A stretch of DNA of 64,000 nt from Akkermansiaceae bacterium (GCA_024233085.1 JACKQC010000023.1:19942-83941), one strand, 5' to 3'; counted from the first letter of the stretch, positions 1-9,288 are shown. The notes: generated by a model not told the origin, from the letters alone. Numbers and translations: made by a program.

Positions 1-127
1 AAAACCGGCCCCGTGAGCCGCGGCGAATCCGCTTTTTCTCGGTGCCGGGTTGATGTATCCTTCCCACCCGCGCGAAAAACCTCGCGGACCCATATCCAAA
101 CCCGAATCGGAAGAAAGGATCGACGTC

Positions 128-1009
128 ATGAAAGGGGAAAAGCTCAGCATGTTCGCGCTCGTGTTCGCGGCGGTCGTCCTGTTGGTGGTCGGAGCCGTCA
201 GCTACAACAACTACGTCCGGCAAAAATACGAGAAGGAATTCGCCCAGCGCGCCCAACAGGCGGGAATCGATCCCGCCGCCCCGGCGGCGACACCCGCTCC
301 GGCGCAACCGGCGCCCGCCCAGCCGGCGGCGCCCCAGCCCGCCGTGAATCCCGCCGCGCCCTCGCCGGTCGCGGCCGCCCCGGCGCCGGCGCCGCAAACG
401 GATCTCCAGGTCTCGCCGCCCCCGGTTCCCCAAACCGGCGCGGCGCCGCCGGCCCACGCCAATCCCGCGCCGACGCCGGCTCCGCCGGCCGTTTCGCCCG
501 GGGCGGACTCGAGTGTCGCCCGCCTGCAGGCCGACCTGGAAATGCTGAAGCAGGAAAACGCCCTCTATCAGCAGAAGCTCAACGAAGTGCGCGGCGGAAG
601 CGACAAACGGACCGCCATGCGCTTCAACAGCCAGGGCGACGGCGTGGCGACCGGCAGTGTGCCCGCCTCCGCCGTCACCGCCGCGGCCGGGGGCGCCGCT
701 CCGGCGAGCGGTCCCGCCCAGGATTTCGCCGCCATCGCGGAAAAAATCCGCAAAGCCTCGCCCATCGCCAAGGTGATCGATTACGACCCCGACTGGGCGC
801 TGGTGATCATCGACGGCGGCCAGGACCGGAACATCGAGGAGGGGATGCGTTTCGCCGTTCGGCGCGGCGGGGAGATTCTCGGCTGGATCAAAATCACCGA
901 TGTCGACGGCACCACCTCGGGCGGCGAGCTGACCACGGCGAACAAGTTCAGCCAGACCGCCCGCAAACCCCAGGCGGGCGACGACATCATCCCGGACAAC
1001 CTGTTCTGA
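128..1009 (+). CDS. Membrane-anchored Ala/Pro-rich protein, unknown function
   Basis: I do not recognise a function. The 293-aa product has one transmembrane helix at about residues 6-28, then a linker of roughly 90 residues made almost only of Ala, Pro and Gln, a short Leu/Glu/Gln-rich helix (about 127-155), and a compact C-terminal domain (about 197-293) containing VIDYDPDWALVIIDGGQ and GWIKITDVDGTTSGG. The alternating hydrophobic pattern of the last domain suggests a small beta-barrel. The layout implies a periplasmic domain held away from the inner membrane on a flexible stalk. I chose ATG 128 because GAAAGGA lies 8 nt upstream and the hydrophobic helix follows directly; an upstream ATG at 50 would add 26 polar residues. 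A palindromic repeat follows 40 nt after the stop. Confidence 0.75.
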   Translation: MKGEKLSMFALVFAAVVLLVVGAVSYNNYVRQKYEKEFAQRAQQAGIDPAAPAATPAPAQPAPAQPAAPQPAVNPAAPSPVAAAPAPAPQTDLQVSPPPVPQTGAAPPAHANPAPTPAPPAVSPGADSSVARLQADLEMLKQENALYQQKLNEVRGGSDKRTAMRFNSQGDGVATGSVPASAVTAAAGGAAPASGPAQDFAAIAEKIRKASPIAKVIDYDPDWALVIIDGGQDRNIEEGMRFAVRRGGEILGWIKITDVDGTTSGGELTTANKFSQTARKPQAGDDIIPDNLF

Positions 1010-1048
1010 TCGCCCCGCGCCGGGGCCGCCGCGGAGAAAAAGGGGATT

Positions 1049-1092
1049 CGACCCAACAGGGTTGGGTCGGAGGCTTAACCCTGTTGAGTTGC
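1049..1092. repeat. Palindromic repeat element, locus 1
   Basis: Two inverted cores lie here: CAACAGGGTT at 1054-1063 and AACCCTGTTG at 1077-1086, 23 nt apart. The left unit is itself a perfect palindrome, CGACCCAAC-AGG-GTTGGGTCG. It lies between two plus-strand genes. No coding sequence is seen in 1010-1264. Confidence 0.9.
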
Positions 1093-1264
1093 CCGACCCC
1101 GGGCGGCGAGCTTCGCGGGACGACGAGCTTGTCGCCGATCCGGCGTCCCTTTCCCGTCATCCCGCCAGAAAAAGGGTCGGCAGGGGGGCGGGAATCTGGT
1201 ATTCGTGGCCGCTCTTCGACGCGGAGCGCCGCGTCCGCCTTTTCTCTTCCCGACTTTGAAACCG

Positions 1265-2698
1265 ATGAGCCCATCCGACGATTCCCCCAACGCCGCCGCC
1301 GCGAACGCTTCGAACGATCCCTGGTACAAGGGCATCACGAAATACGAATGGCTGGTTCTGATCATCGCCTGCCTCGGATGGATTTTTGATGTGTTCGAAG
1401 GCCAGATTTTTGTGGCCTCGATGCGGGACGCGATTCCCAGTCTCTTGAGCCTATCGCCCGAGCATCCTGACGTTTCGAAGTGGAACGATTGGGGATTCGC
1501 GGCCTTCGCTTTCGGAGGAGCTCTGGGTGGAATCTTTTTCGGGATGTTGAGCGACAAGATCGGGCGGTCGAGGACGATGATTTTCACAATCTTGTTTTAC
1601 TCGCTCTTCACTCTCGTCCAAGCGTTTGTCACGGCTCCCTGGCAATTGATGGTCTTGCGATTCTTGGTCGCGATGGGGGTGGGCGGCGAATGGGCGGTGG
1701 CCTCCGCGATGGTGGCCGAGGTCATGCCGGAACGGGTACGTCACATCACAAGTTCGATTTTTCATGCGTCGTCGGTGTTGGGGACATTGTTGGCGGCGGC
1801 GGCGGGCGCTTACGTGGTCAACAACCCGAATCTCGGCTGGCGGTGGGGATTTGCGATCGGGGTATTGCCGGCACTGTTGACGTTGTGGATTCGCTGGCGT
1901 CTTCGCGAACCGGAGAAATGGACAAAGGCGCAACGGGCGGTCGAGGCGCGTCAAACCGGAGCGGCGGGAAGTATCGGCGATCTTTTCCGGGGAGAAAATC
2001 TGCGGAATACCCTGGTCGGAATGAGTTTGGCCTCGATCGGACTCATTACTTTTTGGGGATGCCATATCTATGGAAAAAACGCATTGCTGGATCGTGCTCA
2101 GAAACAGGCGTTGATCGCGGAAGGGGTTTCCCTGACGCCACCCTCCAAAGAGGGTCTAAGCCCAGAGGAAATCGTCGCCGTCATGAAACCGTACAACGAG
2201 GCCAAAGGGCGGGCATTCTCCAAGCATGACACCAAGAAGGCGGAAATGCGCAGCATGGTGCTCAACACCATCGGTGGTGGCCTTGGATTGGTGTTGTTCG
2301 GTTGGTTTTCCCAACGGATGGGTCGAAAGGGAGCGTTCATCTTCTATCACCTGCTCGGTTTTGTGGTGGCGATCTTGCTTTTCAAGGTCCTGATTCCAAG
2401 CGAGGTTTCGTCCTTGGTTTTGGCGTTGGTCCTGCCTATTTTCGGTTTTTTCACGCTTGGAATGCACGCGGGTTACGCGGTGTACTTCCCGGAATTGTTT
2501 CCCACCCGATTGCGTGGAACAGGCGCGGGATTTTGTTTCAACGGTGGGCGAATCCTCCAAGGAATCGCTTTTTTTGCGATCGGGGCCCTCGGGTTGGCTC
2601 CCGCGGTGAAAGCGGTCTATCTGGCGCCTCTATACCTTCTCGGGGCGGTGGTCGTTCTTTTCGGGCGGGAAACCCGCGGCCGGGACCTGCCCGAGTAG
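1265..2698 (+). CDS. MFS transporter
   Basis: Major facilitator superfamily permease of 477 aa with about 12 membrane helices, probably a proton-coupled symporter for a small organic solute in the inner membrane. The loop 2-3 signature is visible as GMLSDKIGRSRTMI and its second-half counterpart as GWFSQRMGRKGAF. An early helix carries GWIFDVFEGQIFV, a pattern typical of sugar- or organic-acid-transporting MFS groups. A loop of about 70 residues between helices 6 and 7 is polar. The substrate cannot be told from the sequence. ATG 1265 is preferred over the upstream in-frame ATG at 1205, which would add 20 basic residues. Base composition is clearly lower in GC (about 52% in a sampled 60-nt line) than the following gene (about 67%), with many TTG leucines, suggesting horizontal acquisition. 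Confidence 0.85.
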   Translation: MSPSDDSPNAAAANASNDPWYKGITKYEWLVLIIACLGWIFDVFEGQIFVASMRDAIPSLLSLSPEHPDVSKWNDWGFAAFAFGGALGGIFFGMLSDKIGRSRTMIFTILFYSLFTLVQAFVTAPWQLMVLRFLVAMGVGGEWAVASAMVAEVMPERVRHITSSIFHASSVLGTLLAAAAGAYVVNNPNLGWRWGFAIGVLPALLTLWIRWRLREPEKWTKAQRAVEARQTGAAGSIGDLFRGENLRNTLVGMSLASIGLITFWGCHIYGKNALLDRAQKQALIAEGVSLTPPSKEGLSPEEIVAVMKPYNEAKGRAFSKHDTKKAEMRSMVLNTIGGGLGLVLFGWFSQRMGRKGAFIFYHLLGFVVAILLFKVLIPSEVSSLVLALVLPIFGFFTLGMHAGYAVYFPELFPTRLRGTGAGFCFNGGRILQGIAFFAIGALGLAPAVKAVYLAPLYLLGAVVVLFGRETRGRDLPE

Positions 2699-2714
2699 CC
2701 GGGATCGGCGCGTC

Positions 2715-3479
2715 ATGACGATGGAAGGCGGAGACGTCGGTTCGCTGGTGTTCGCGGCGGCGATCCTGTCGCTGGCGGCCTTCGTGCAGGCGGTCAGCGG
2801 CTTCGGGCTGGCGCTGGTGGCGACGGCGGCGCTGCCGCTGGTGATGCCGCTGAAGGAGGCGGTCGCGGCGGTGTCGGTGTTCAATCTCTTTGTCTGCGTG
2901 GTGGCGATGTGGCATCACTGGCGGGCGTTTTCGTGGCGGCTGGCGTGGCCGGTTTCGCTGGCGATGTGCGCGGGGATTCCGGCGGGGTTTTACCTGCATC
3001 ACGCGCTGGACCCGGCGCTCCTGCTCCGCCTGCTGGGCGGGGTGCTGGTGGCGATCGCGGCGGCGGACCTGCGTTTTTCGCCGCGGCGGGAATACCGGCT
3101 GCCGGGCTGGAGCGCGATCCCGCTCGGTCTGGCGGGCGGGGTGGCGGGCGGAGCCTTCAACGTGGGCGGGCCGCCGGTGGTGGCGTGGGTTTACTCGCAG
3201 AATTGGGAGAACGCGCGCAATGTCGCCGTTCTCCAGGCGGTGTTTTTCGCCAGCGGCGTGACGCGCAACGTCCTGATGGGATTCGCGGGCGACTACACGC
3301 GCGGGCTGTTCGTCACTCTGGCGTGGAGCGCGCTCCCGGCGGCGGTGGCGATCTGGCTGGGAAAACACGCGCTCGACCGCATCCCGAAGCGGGCGTTGCG
3401 GCTGGGCGTGTTCCTTTTCGTCCTCGCGATGGGGCTCAGGTATCTGCTGGTTTCGCCGTCGGCCTCTGGGGGGCCCTGA
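2715..3479 (+). CDS. TauE/SafE family permease
   Basis: Polytopic protein of 254 aa with about eight hydrophobic helices and the two-half architecture of the TauE/SafE (sulfite exporter/UPF0721) family. The first half has FVQAVSGFGLALVATAALP and the second GLAGGVAGGAFNVGGPPVV, matching the Gly-rich helix pairs that typify the family. Members export sulfite, sulfoacetate or other anions, and the actual substrate is unknown. It starts 16 nt after the MFS gene and may be co-transcribed, though its GC content is much higher. Its 3' end overlaps the convergent antiporter gene by 44 nt. Confidence 0.85.
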   Translation: MTMEGGDVGSLVFAAAILSLAAFVQAVSGFGLALVATAALPLVMPLKEAVAAVSVFNLFVCVVAMWHHWRAFSWRLAWPVSLAMCAGIPAGFYLHHALDPALLLRLLGGVLVAIAAADLRFSPRREYRLPGWSAIPLGLAGGVAGGAFNVGGPPVVAWVYSQNWENARNVAVLQAVFFASGVTRNVLMGFAGDYTRGLFVTLAWSALPAAVAIWLGKHALDRIPKRALRLGVFLFVLAMGLRYLLVSPSASGGP

Positions 3480-4704
3480 CGAACCGATCGTAGAGCGGCC
3501 GCAGGGTCATTCCCTGCACGGCGATGGAGAAGACGACGACCACGTAGGTCAGGGCGAGAAAGGTGTTCCGACCCGCCTCCTCGGGCAAGGACAGGGCCAG
3601 GGCGACGGAAATTCCGCCGCGGAGTCCGCCCCAGGTCAGCATCTTCGCGGCGCCGGGCGAGAAGGCGCGAAAGGGTTTCAGAATCGCGATGGGCAGACTG
3701 ACGGAGAGGAAACGCGCCGCGACCACCACCGGCACGATGAGGACGCCGAGCAGCAGGATTTTTGGCGAGTATGAGATAACGAGCAATTCCAAGCCGATCA
3801 GGGCGAAAAGCAGGGCGTTGAGGACTTCGTCCACCAGCTCCCAGAACAGGTCGAGGTGATGCCTGGTGGTGTCGGACATGGCGAAGAGGCGGCCGTGATT
3901 GCCGATCATCAGGCCGGCGACGACCATGGCGAGGGGACCCGAGGTGTGCAGGGCGTGGGCCAGGCTGTAGCCGCCGGTGACGAGGGCGAGGGTGATGAGC
4001 ACTTCGGTCTGGTAGTGGTCGATCCGCCGCAACAGGTGATAGCCGACAAAGCCGACGCCCGCGCCGAAGACGACGCCGCCGACCGCCTCGACGAGAAACA
4101 GGTGGCCCACCGTGGCGAGGTCGAAGGCATGCTCGCCCGCGGCGATCCCGGCCAGCGCCAGGAAGACCACGACGCCGATGCCATCGTTGAAGAGGGATTC
4201 GCCCGTGATCTTGATCTCCAGACTGCGGGGAACGCCGGCCTTTTTGAGAATACCCAGCACGGCGACGGGATCGGTGGGCGAGATCAGCGCGCCAAAAAGG
4301 AGGCAATGCAGATAGGGAAACTGCAGGCCAAACAGCGGCAGCAGGAAACACACCGCCGTCCCGATCAGGACCGTGGAAACCACCACGCCGGCGGTGGCGA
4401 GAATGGTGATGACCCACCGCTGGCGGGAGAGGTCGGAGAGATCGACATGGAGCGCCCCGGCGAAGAGCAGGTAGCTGAGCATGACGTCGAGCAGCGTCTC
4501 GTTGAAATCGATCTGCCCCACGATGTGTTTCGCGGCCTCGGTCAGGGCCGGAAACACCTGGCCGAGCAGGATGAGCCCCACCGAAAAAATCAGGCTGATC
4601 AGCATGATGCCGATCGTGGCGGGGAGCTGGAGGTAGCGGACGTTCAGGTAGCCGAGAATGGCGGCGAAGGAGAGCAGGATCGCGGCTAGCTCGAAAATCG
4701 TCAT
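3436..4704 (-). CDS. Na+/H+ antiporter, CPA1 (NhaP/NHE) type
   Basis: Inner-membrane cation:proton antiporter of 422 aa with about 12 helices. The CPA1 signature GESLFNDGIGVVVF is present near residues 167-180; its Asn-Asp pair is the ion-binding and proton-exchange site in the family. A conserved SPTDPVAVLGIL follows an earlier helix, and WGGLRGGISVALALS near the C-terminus is also typical. It should exchange Na+ or K+ for H+. I chose ATG 4704 (MTIFELAAIL) because hydrophobic sequence begins there; a longer start at 4773 is possible. The 3' end overlaps the convergent TauE gene. It lies 103 nt downstream of the RodZ-like gene on the same strand. Confidence 0.9.
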   Translation of the reverse strand: MTIFELAAILLSFAAILGYLNVRYLQLPATIGIMLISLIFSVGLILLGQVFPALTEAAKHIVGQIDFNETLLDVMLSYLLFAGALHVDLSDLSRQRWVITILATAGVVVSTVLIGTAVCFLLPLFGLQFPYLHCLLFGALISPTDPVAVLGILKKAGVPRSLEIKITGESLFNDGIGVVVFLALAGIAAGEHAFDLATVGHLFLVEAVGGVVFGAGVGFVGYHLLRRIDHYQTEVLITLALVTGGYSLAHALHTSGPLAMVVAGLMIGNHGRLFAMSDTTRHHLDLFWELVDEVLNALLFALIGLELLVISYSPKILLLGVLIVPVVVAARFLSVSLPIAILKPFRAFSPGAAKMLTWGGLRGGISVALALSLPEEAGRNTFLALTYVVVVFSIAVQGMTLRPLYDRFVRAPQRPTAKPADT

Positions 4705-4807
4705 GATCGCCAAGCCGATACCGGCATTCGGTCGCGCTGGCAAGACGCGGGTCGCAAAAATCGCCGCCGTCACCGCCGGCGCGCGCGGGGAGGACGGGCG
4801 ACGCGGC

Positions 4808-6400
4808 TCAGTTGGTCACCGGCCGGGGGAAACGACTGCGCGGATCGTTGAAATTCGCGTCGGCCTCCGGATCGGCGCTTTCGACGCGGATGCCGGGCAG
4901 ACGGCCGCGGCCCTGCGAACGGTCACGGGACTCGCCGGAGGTCGGCGGGGATTCGGCTTCCTCCGCCGGGGCGGACTCGGGTTGGGGAGCGTCTTCGGAT
5001 TCGGTCGGAGCGTTCGCCGGCGCGTTTTCGCCGGCGGGCGGAAGCGCGATGGGTCGCGCGATGATGGGGACGGCTCGGAGCGGCGCCGCCGGCTTCGACG
5101 GCTCCGGCTTGGGCGCGGGAGTCGCGTCCGGCGCGGGAGAAGGGGCGGGCTTGGGTTTTGGCGTCGAGCCGGCTTCCGTTTCGGGTAGCGGCATGGGCGC
5201 CGGCGCGGGCGCGGGTTTCGAGGCGGGGGCCGGGGATTCTTCCGGCGCGGGCGTTTCCTCGCGCGGAGAATCGGTCGAAGGCAGCGGTCTCAGCGGGCGG
5301 ACGCGTCCGGCGCTGTCTCCGCCTCCGCTGTTGTTGGCGCTTTCCGGGAGCGGAACGGGGACGGGCACCGCGCGCAGCGTTTGGGGCGATGTCGCGGGGG
5401 AGGCCTGGGCGAGGGTCGGTGACGACGCGGCCGGTTTCGGCTTCGGTGAGGGCTTGGTTTCCGGCGATGGGGCGGGCGCGGGCGGGGTGTCGGCGGGCGA
5501 GGGTTTCGCGGCCTTCGATGGCTTGGGCGCGTTTGCCGTTTCGCCGCCGCCCACGGCCGCCAACGCGCTCGCGGGCCGGGGTTCATTCCCGGCGGCGGCG
5601 ACTTCGGGTTTCGGCGTGGACGGAGCGGCCCGCTCCACCGGGATCTCGATCGCATGGCGCCCGGGTTGGGGCGCGGGTTCCGCGGCGGAGACGGACACCG
5701 ATGCGGGCTCCGGCGATTTTTCCGGGGAAGTTTCCGGCTCCGGCGTGGAGGGAGCGGGGACGGGTTCGCCGGGCAGTTCCGGGGCCAGTGCCGGGGCCAG
5801 TGCCGGCGCGGAGTCGGGCTCCGCCGAGGCCGCCCGCGCGGAGGGATCGATCTGGTCCGCCTTGGCGTTGGCCATGTCCTTGATCTCGCTGGCGAGATGC
5901 TGGGCGTTGTCCTTCACCTCCTCGATGGATTCGGCCTTGCTTCCCAGGTAATAGAGAAACGGCAGGGCCACCACCAACAGAAAAACGATCAGCCCCAGCA
6001 AAATCGGCGCGCCGCCGGGTTTTTCGGCCGCGGGGGCCGTGCGGCGGACTTTCGACGTGTAGGCCGCCGCCGGAGAAACCGCCCGCGACGGGGCCGGAGC
6101 CGCCCGGCGCGGCGCGGCCGCTCCCGACGCGGAATCGAGAATGCCCACGCTCCCCGAGAGCCGGATGGAGTCGCCCCCGGCGAATTGTTCGAGAGCCTCA
6201 CCCGCGTCGACGTTCAGATAGCGACTGTAGAGCGTCAGGAAACTTTTCGCGTAAGTCGTGCTGGCGAATCCCGAATAATCGTCATGCTCCAGCCCGCGAA
6301 TGTAATTCGCGTGGATTCGCGTCGCGTGGGAGACGTCTTCGATAGACTGCCCCTTCGCCCGCCGCGCATTGCGCAGCCGCACTCCGATGGTTTCCGCCAT
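4808..6400 (-). CDS. RodZ-like helix-turn-helix membrane protein with long Pro/Ala-rich tail
   Basis: The N-terminal 75 residues form a RodZ-type Cro/CI helix-turn-helix (LRNARRAKGQSIEDVSHATR; YIRGLEHDDYSGFASTTYAK). A single membrane helix follows at about residues 132-150. In RodZ this architecture ties the MreB cytoskeleton to the envelope. The remaining 380 residues are almost entirely Pro, Ala, Glu and Ser in low-complexity runs, and I see no clear DUF4115 beta-domain at the C-terminus. It is therefore RodZ-like rather than a certain orthologue. It starts 42 nt after the ftsK stop, so the two are probably one operon linking cell shape and division. Confidence 0.8.
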   Translation of the reverse strand: MAETIGVRLRNARRAKGQSIEDVSHATRIHANYIRGLEHDDYSGFASTTYAKSFLTLYSRYLNVDAGEALEQFAGGDSIRLSGSVGILDSASGAAAPRRAAPAPSRAVSPAAAYTSKVRRTAPAAEKPGGAPILLGLIVFLLVVALPFLYYLGSKAESIEEVKDNAQHLASEIKDMANAKADQIDPSARAASAEPDSAPALAPALAPELPGEPVPAPSTPEPETSPEKSPEPASVSVSAAEPAPQPGRHAIEIPVERAAPSTPKPEVAAAGNEPRPASALAAVGGGETANAPKPSKAAKPSPADTPPAPAPSPETKPSPKPKPAASSPTLAQASPATSPQTLRAVPVPVPLPESANNSGGGDSAGRVRPLRPLPSTDSPREETPAPEESPAPASKPAPAPAPMPLPETEAGSTPKPKPAPSPAPDATPAPKPEPSKPAAPLRAVPIIARPIALPPAGENAPANAPTESEDAPQPESAPAEEAESPPTSGESRDRSQGRGRLPGIRVESADPEADANFNDPRSRFPRPVTN

Positions 6401-6442
6401 GAGGTTCTTCTCGAGAAAAAGTCGTGATCCGGGAGGATCAAC

Positions 6443-9199
6443 TTACTCATACTCGGCGGAAAGATCGACAAGAATTTCGCGCGGTTTGGCGCCGTCTCCC
6501 GGCCCGATGATCCCGCGCATCTCGAGGATGTCCATCATCCGCGCCGCCCGGGTGTATCCGAGCCGCAACCGTCTCTGCAGCAGCGAGGTGGAGGCCTTCT
6601 TTTCCTGAAGAACGACCTCGAGGCATTTCTCCAGCATTTCCTCGTCGGCCTCGGAAATCTCGTCGTCATCCCCGTCGCCGTCGCCATCGAGCGTGTCGTG
6701 AATCTCCGCCTCGAACTGCGGATCCCCCTGGGCCGCGCAGCGGTCCACGACGTGCTGGATTTCCTCGTCGGAAATGAGCGCTCCCTGGGCGCGGACCAAC
6801 TGCGCGCTGCCCGGCGGCAGATAGAGCATGTCTCCCTTGCCGACCAGGCGATCGGCCCCGGGGGCGTCGAGAATGACGCGGCTGTCGATTTTTGACGCCA
6901 CCTGGAAGGCGATTCGCGAGGGAATGTTCGCCTTGATGATTCCCGTCACCACGTCGGCGCGGGGTGTCTGGGTGGCCACGATCAGGTGAATCCCGGCCGC
7001 GCGCGCCTTCTGCGCGATGCGCGCGATGGCCGTCTCCACGTCGGCGGGCGCCGTCTGCATGAGATCGGCCAACTCGTCGATGATCACCACGATGTAGGGC
7101 AGATGATCGGGCACCTCCTCCTCCCCGATCGATCCGCCCATCATTTCCGGCGGAAGCGGCTTGATGGTCCGCGGCGCCACGGCCGGCAGTTCGGCGAAGC
7201 CCTCGTCAGGGTCGACGTCGTCGTCCTCGTCAAAACCGAAGCCGCCGTCTTCCCCGTCGTCCCCGGAAATTTTCACCGGATGCGTCGCCAGCAGCGCCTC
7301 GCCCAGACCGAGCGCTTCCCCGCTGCCGGTCAGGTCGAACTCCGGATTCAGGTTCGGGAAAGCCGATGCCGCGTCCGCTCGGCCGGCGGAGGAGGAAGCC
7401 TTCGCGTTGGCGGCGCTTTTTCGGCCGCGGGCCGGGCTCTTCGCTGCGGGGGAGGCGCCTTCCTCGGCGTCCGCGGTTTTTTTCTGGCGGGAATTGAAGC
7501 TGTCGAAATTTCGGCATCCCAGCTTCGCGAACATCGCGTAGCGCCGCTCCATCTCGTTGATGACCCAGCGCAGGGCGAGCAGGACCTTCTTCGCGTCCGT
7601 CACCACGGGGATGACCATGTGCGGCAGGCGATTGTACATCTGCATCTCGACCACCTTCGGATCGATCATGATGAACCGCAGTTGATCCGGCGTGAAACGG
7701 AAGAGCAGGCTGGCGATGATCGAGTTGATGCAGACGCTCTTGCCGCTGCCCGTGGCCCCGGCGACCAGCAGGTGCGGCATCTGCGCGAGATCGCCCACGA
7801 TGGTGCGCCCATAGACGTCCTTGCCCAGCGCCAGCGGAATCTTCGACTTGCCCTTGGAAAAGCTGTCGTCCTCGAACATCTCCCGCAGCGTCACCAGCAC
7901 CTTGTCGGAGTTCGCCACTTCGATCCCCACCGTGTCCTTGCCCGGGATCGGGGCCAGAATGTGGATGCGTTCCGCCTTCGTCGCGCGCGCCAGATCGGCC
8001 TCCAGCGCCGTGATCCGGTTCACCCGCAGTCCGGGCTTCGGATACACCTCGTAGCGCGTGATGGTCGGTCCTTTCGTGATGTCTCCGGGACTCACCTCCA
8101 CCCCGAAAGTCGCCAGGGTGTCGATGATCGTCCGCTGCAGGTCGAGCAGCTCGCCCGTGTCCGTCGGCCCCGTCCCGTCGGCGTCCGCGTACCGCAGCAA
8201 ATCCAGGCTCGGCAGCTCGTAGTCGTCGAAATTCCCCGTGCTGCCCATGACGGACGCGCTTTCGGCGGCGTTCTTTTTCCGGCCGAACAACGCCGCCGGA
8301 TCGAGCCGCTCGACCTTTTCGCCCTCCTTCCGCCGCGGCTGCGACGCGTCGATGATCTTCGGCTCCGGAAAATTCGGCTCCAGCGGCAGTTCCGGCTGGG
8401 AGGACTCGTCGTCGTTGGCCGCGTCCTTCTTGCGGGCGCGGGAGGTCCGGCGTCGGGAGGGCGCCGTGTCGGGATCCGCGTCCTCGAAGAAGTCGGACTT
8501 CCGCCGGCGCGGCGATTCCTCGGACGACATCGCATCGGCCGCCGCCAGCGCCAGCCGGCGTTCCCGCCTTTCCACCCACCAGCGCGCCGCGCGGTCTTTC
8601 AGCAGCTTCGCGAACCGCAGCGGATGCAGCCCCGTCACCACGATCAGGCTGACACCGTAGATCATCGACATCAGAATGAAGGCCCCCACCGTGCCGATGA
8701 GATTCTCGATCACCTTGTGGCCGATCCCGAAGCCGAAAAAGCCGCCCGCGCTGCTCGGCAGCCCGTATTTCGCCGGCCATTCCTCGAAAAACAGGGTCTG
8801 ATACTCGATCAGGCAGGCCCCCGAAACCGTCAGCGCCGCGAGCGCCACGTAGTTTCGCCCGTGAAAAACCCGCGCCCCCGTCAGCACCTGCATCCCCCAC
8901 CACGCGACGATCGCCGGGATCAAATAACACGCCGCTCCGAAGAGGAAGTAACAGTAGCCCGCCACGATCGCCCCCACCGGACCGATGAAATTGCTCAGCA
9001 GTCCCTTGTTGTCGGCCGTCACGCTGAAGGGCACCCAGCTCGGCAGATCGCGCGGCGTGTAGGAAACCAGGGCCAGAAACAACATCAACGCCACCCCGGC
9101 CAGCGCCAGGGCAATGCCCTCGTGCAGCGGATAGGGCCCGGTCGGATCCGTCTGGCTGCGGCTGGGCGTCTTGCGCCGGGTGGAACTTTTGCCTGCCAT
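6443..9199 (-). CDS. ftsK: DNA translocase FtsK
   Basis: Septum-located DNA pump that segregates chromosome termini; 918 aa. The N-terminus has four or five membrane helices within about residues 25-190, then an acidic/basic linker. The motor carries Walker A GATGSGKSVCINS near residue 480 and Walker B VVIIDELADLM near 700, with IAQKARAAGIHLIVATQTPR following. The C-terminal winged-helix gamma domain (about 855-918; LLQRRLRLGYTRAARMMDIL) marks true FtsK/SpoIIIE rather than a secretion ATPase. Unusually, about 120 residues of Ala/Ser/Lys-rich then acidic sequence (about 573-695, including FDEDDDVDPDEG) separate the conserved CRNFDSFN segment from Walker B; in E. coli this stretch is about 45 residues. 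The rodZ-like gene follows directly. Confidence 0.95.
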   Translation of the reverse strand: MAGKSSTRRKTPSRSQTDPTGPYPLHEGIALALAGVALMLFLALVSYTPRDLPSWVPFSVTADNKGLLSNFIGPVGAIVAGYCYFLFGAACYLIPAIVAWWGMQVLTGARVFHGRNYVALAALTVSGACLIEYQTLFFEEWPAKYGLPSSAGGFFGFGIGHKVIENLIGTVGAFILMSMIYGVSLIVVTGLHPLRFAKLLKDRAARWWVERRERRLALAAADAMSSEESPRRRKSDFFEDADPDTAPSRRRTSRARKKDAANDDESSQPELPLEPNFPEPKIIDASQPRRKEGEKVERLDPAALFGRKKNAAESASVMGSTGNFDDYELPSLDLLRYADADGTGPTDTGELLDLQRTIIDTLATFGVEVSPGDITKGPTITRYEVYPKPGLRVNRITALEADLARATKAERIHILAPIPGKDTVGIEVANSDKVLVTLREMFEDDSFSKGKSKIPLALGKDVYGRTIVGDLAQMPHLLVAGATGSGKSVCINSIIASLLFRFTPDQLRFIMIDPKVVEMQMYNRLPHMVIPVVTDAKKVLLALRWVINEMERRYAMFAKLGCRNFDSFNSRQKKTADAEEGASPAAKSPARGRKSAANAKASSSAGRADAASAFPNLNPEFDLTGSGEALGLGEALLATHPVKISGDDGEDGGFGFDEDDDVDPDEGFAELPAVAPRTIKPLPPEMMGGSIGEEEVPDHLPYIVVIIDELADLMQTAPADVETAIARIAQKARAAGIHLIVATQTPRADVVTGIIKANIPSRIAFQVASKIDSRVILDAPGADRLVGKGDMLYLPPGSAQLVRAQGALISDEEIQHVVDRCAAQGDPQFEAEIHDTLDGDGDGDDDEISEADEEMLEKCLEVVLQEKKASTSLLQRRLRLGYTRAARMMDILEMRGIIGPGDGAKPREILVDLSAEYE

Positions 9200-9264
9200 G
9201 AAGACAATCAGTGCGGGGCGTGAACGGAACGCGGACGAATCGTGGAGTGCTTCTGGTATTTAGA

Positions 9265-9288
9265 GAAATTCGAATTAAATCGAATTTC
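9265..9288. promoter_or_regulatory. Perfect 9-bp inverted repeat in the ftsK-manA intergenic region
   Basis: GAAATTCGA and TCGAATTTC flank ATTAAA, forming a perfect AT-rich inverted repeat 66 nt upstream of the ftsK start. It lies in the AT-rich divergent region 9200-9424, which holds no gene. A dimeric regulator operator is one reading, but no regulator is identified and chance cannot be excluded. Confidence 0.35.

Noticed and set aside
6443..9199. FtsK as a type VII secretion ATPase
   Set aside because: It has the single motor, N-terminal helices and gamma winged-helix domain of the chromosome translocase.
6986..9223. 745-aa open frame on the plus strand
   Set aside because: Antisense to ftsK; Arg/His-rich shadow.
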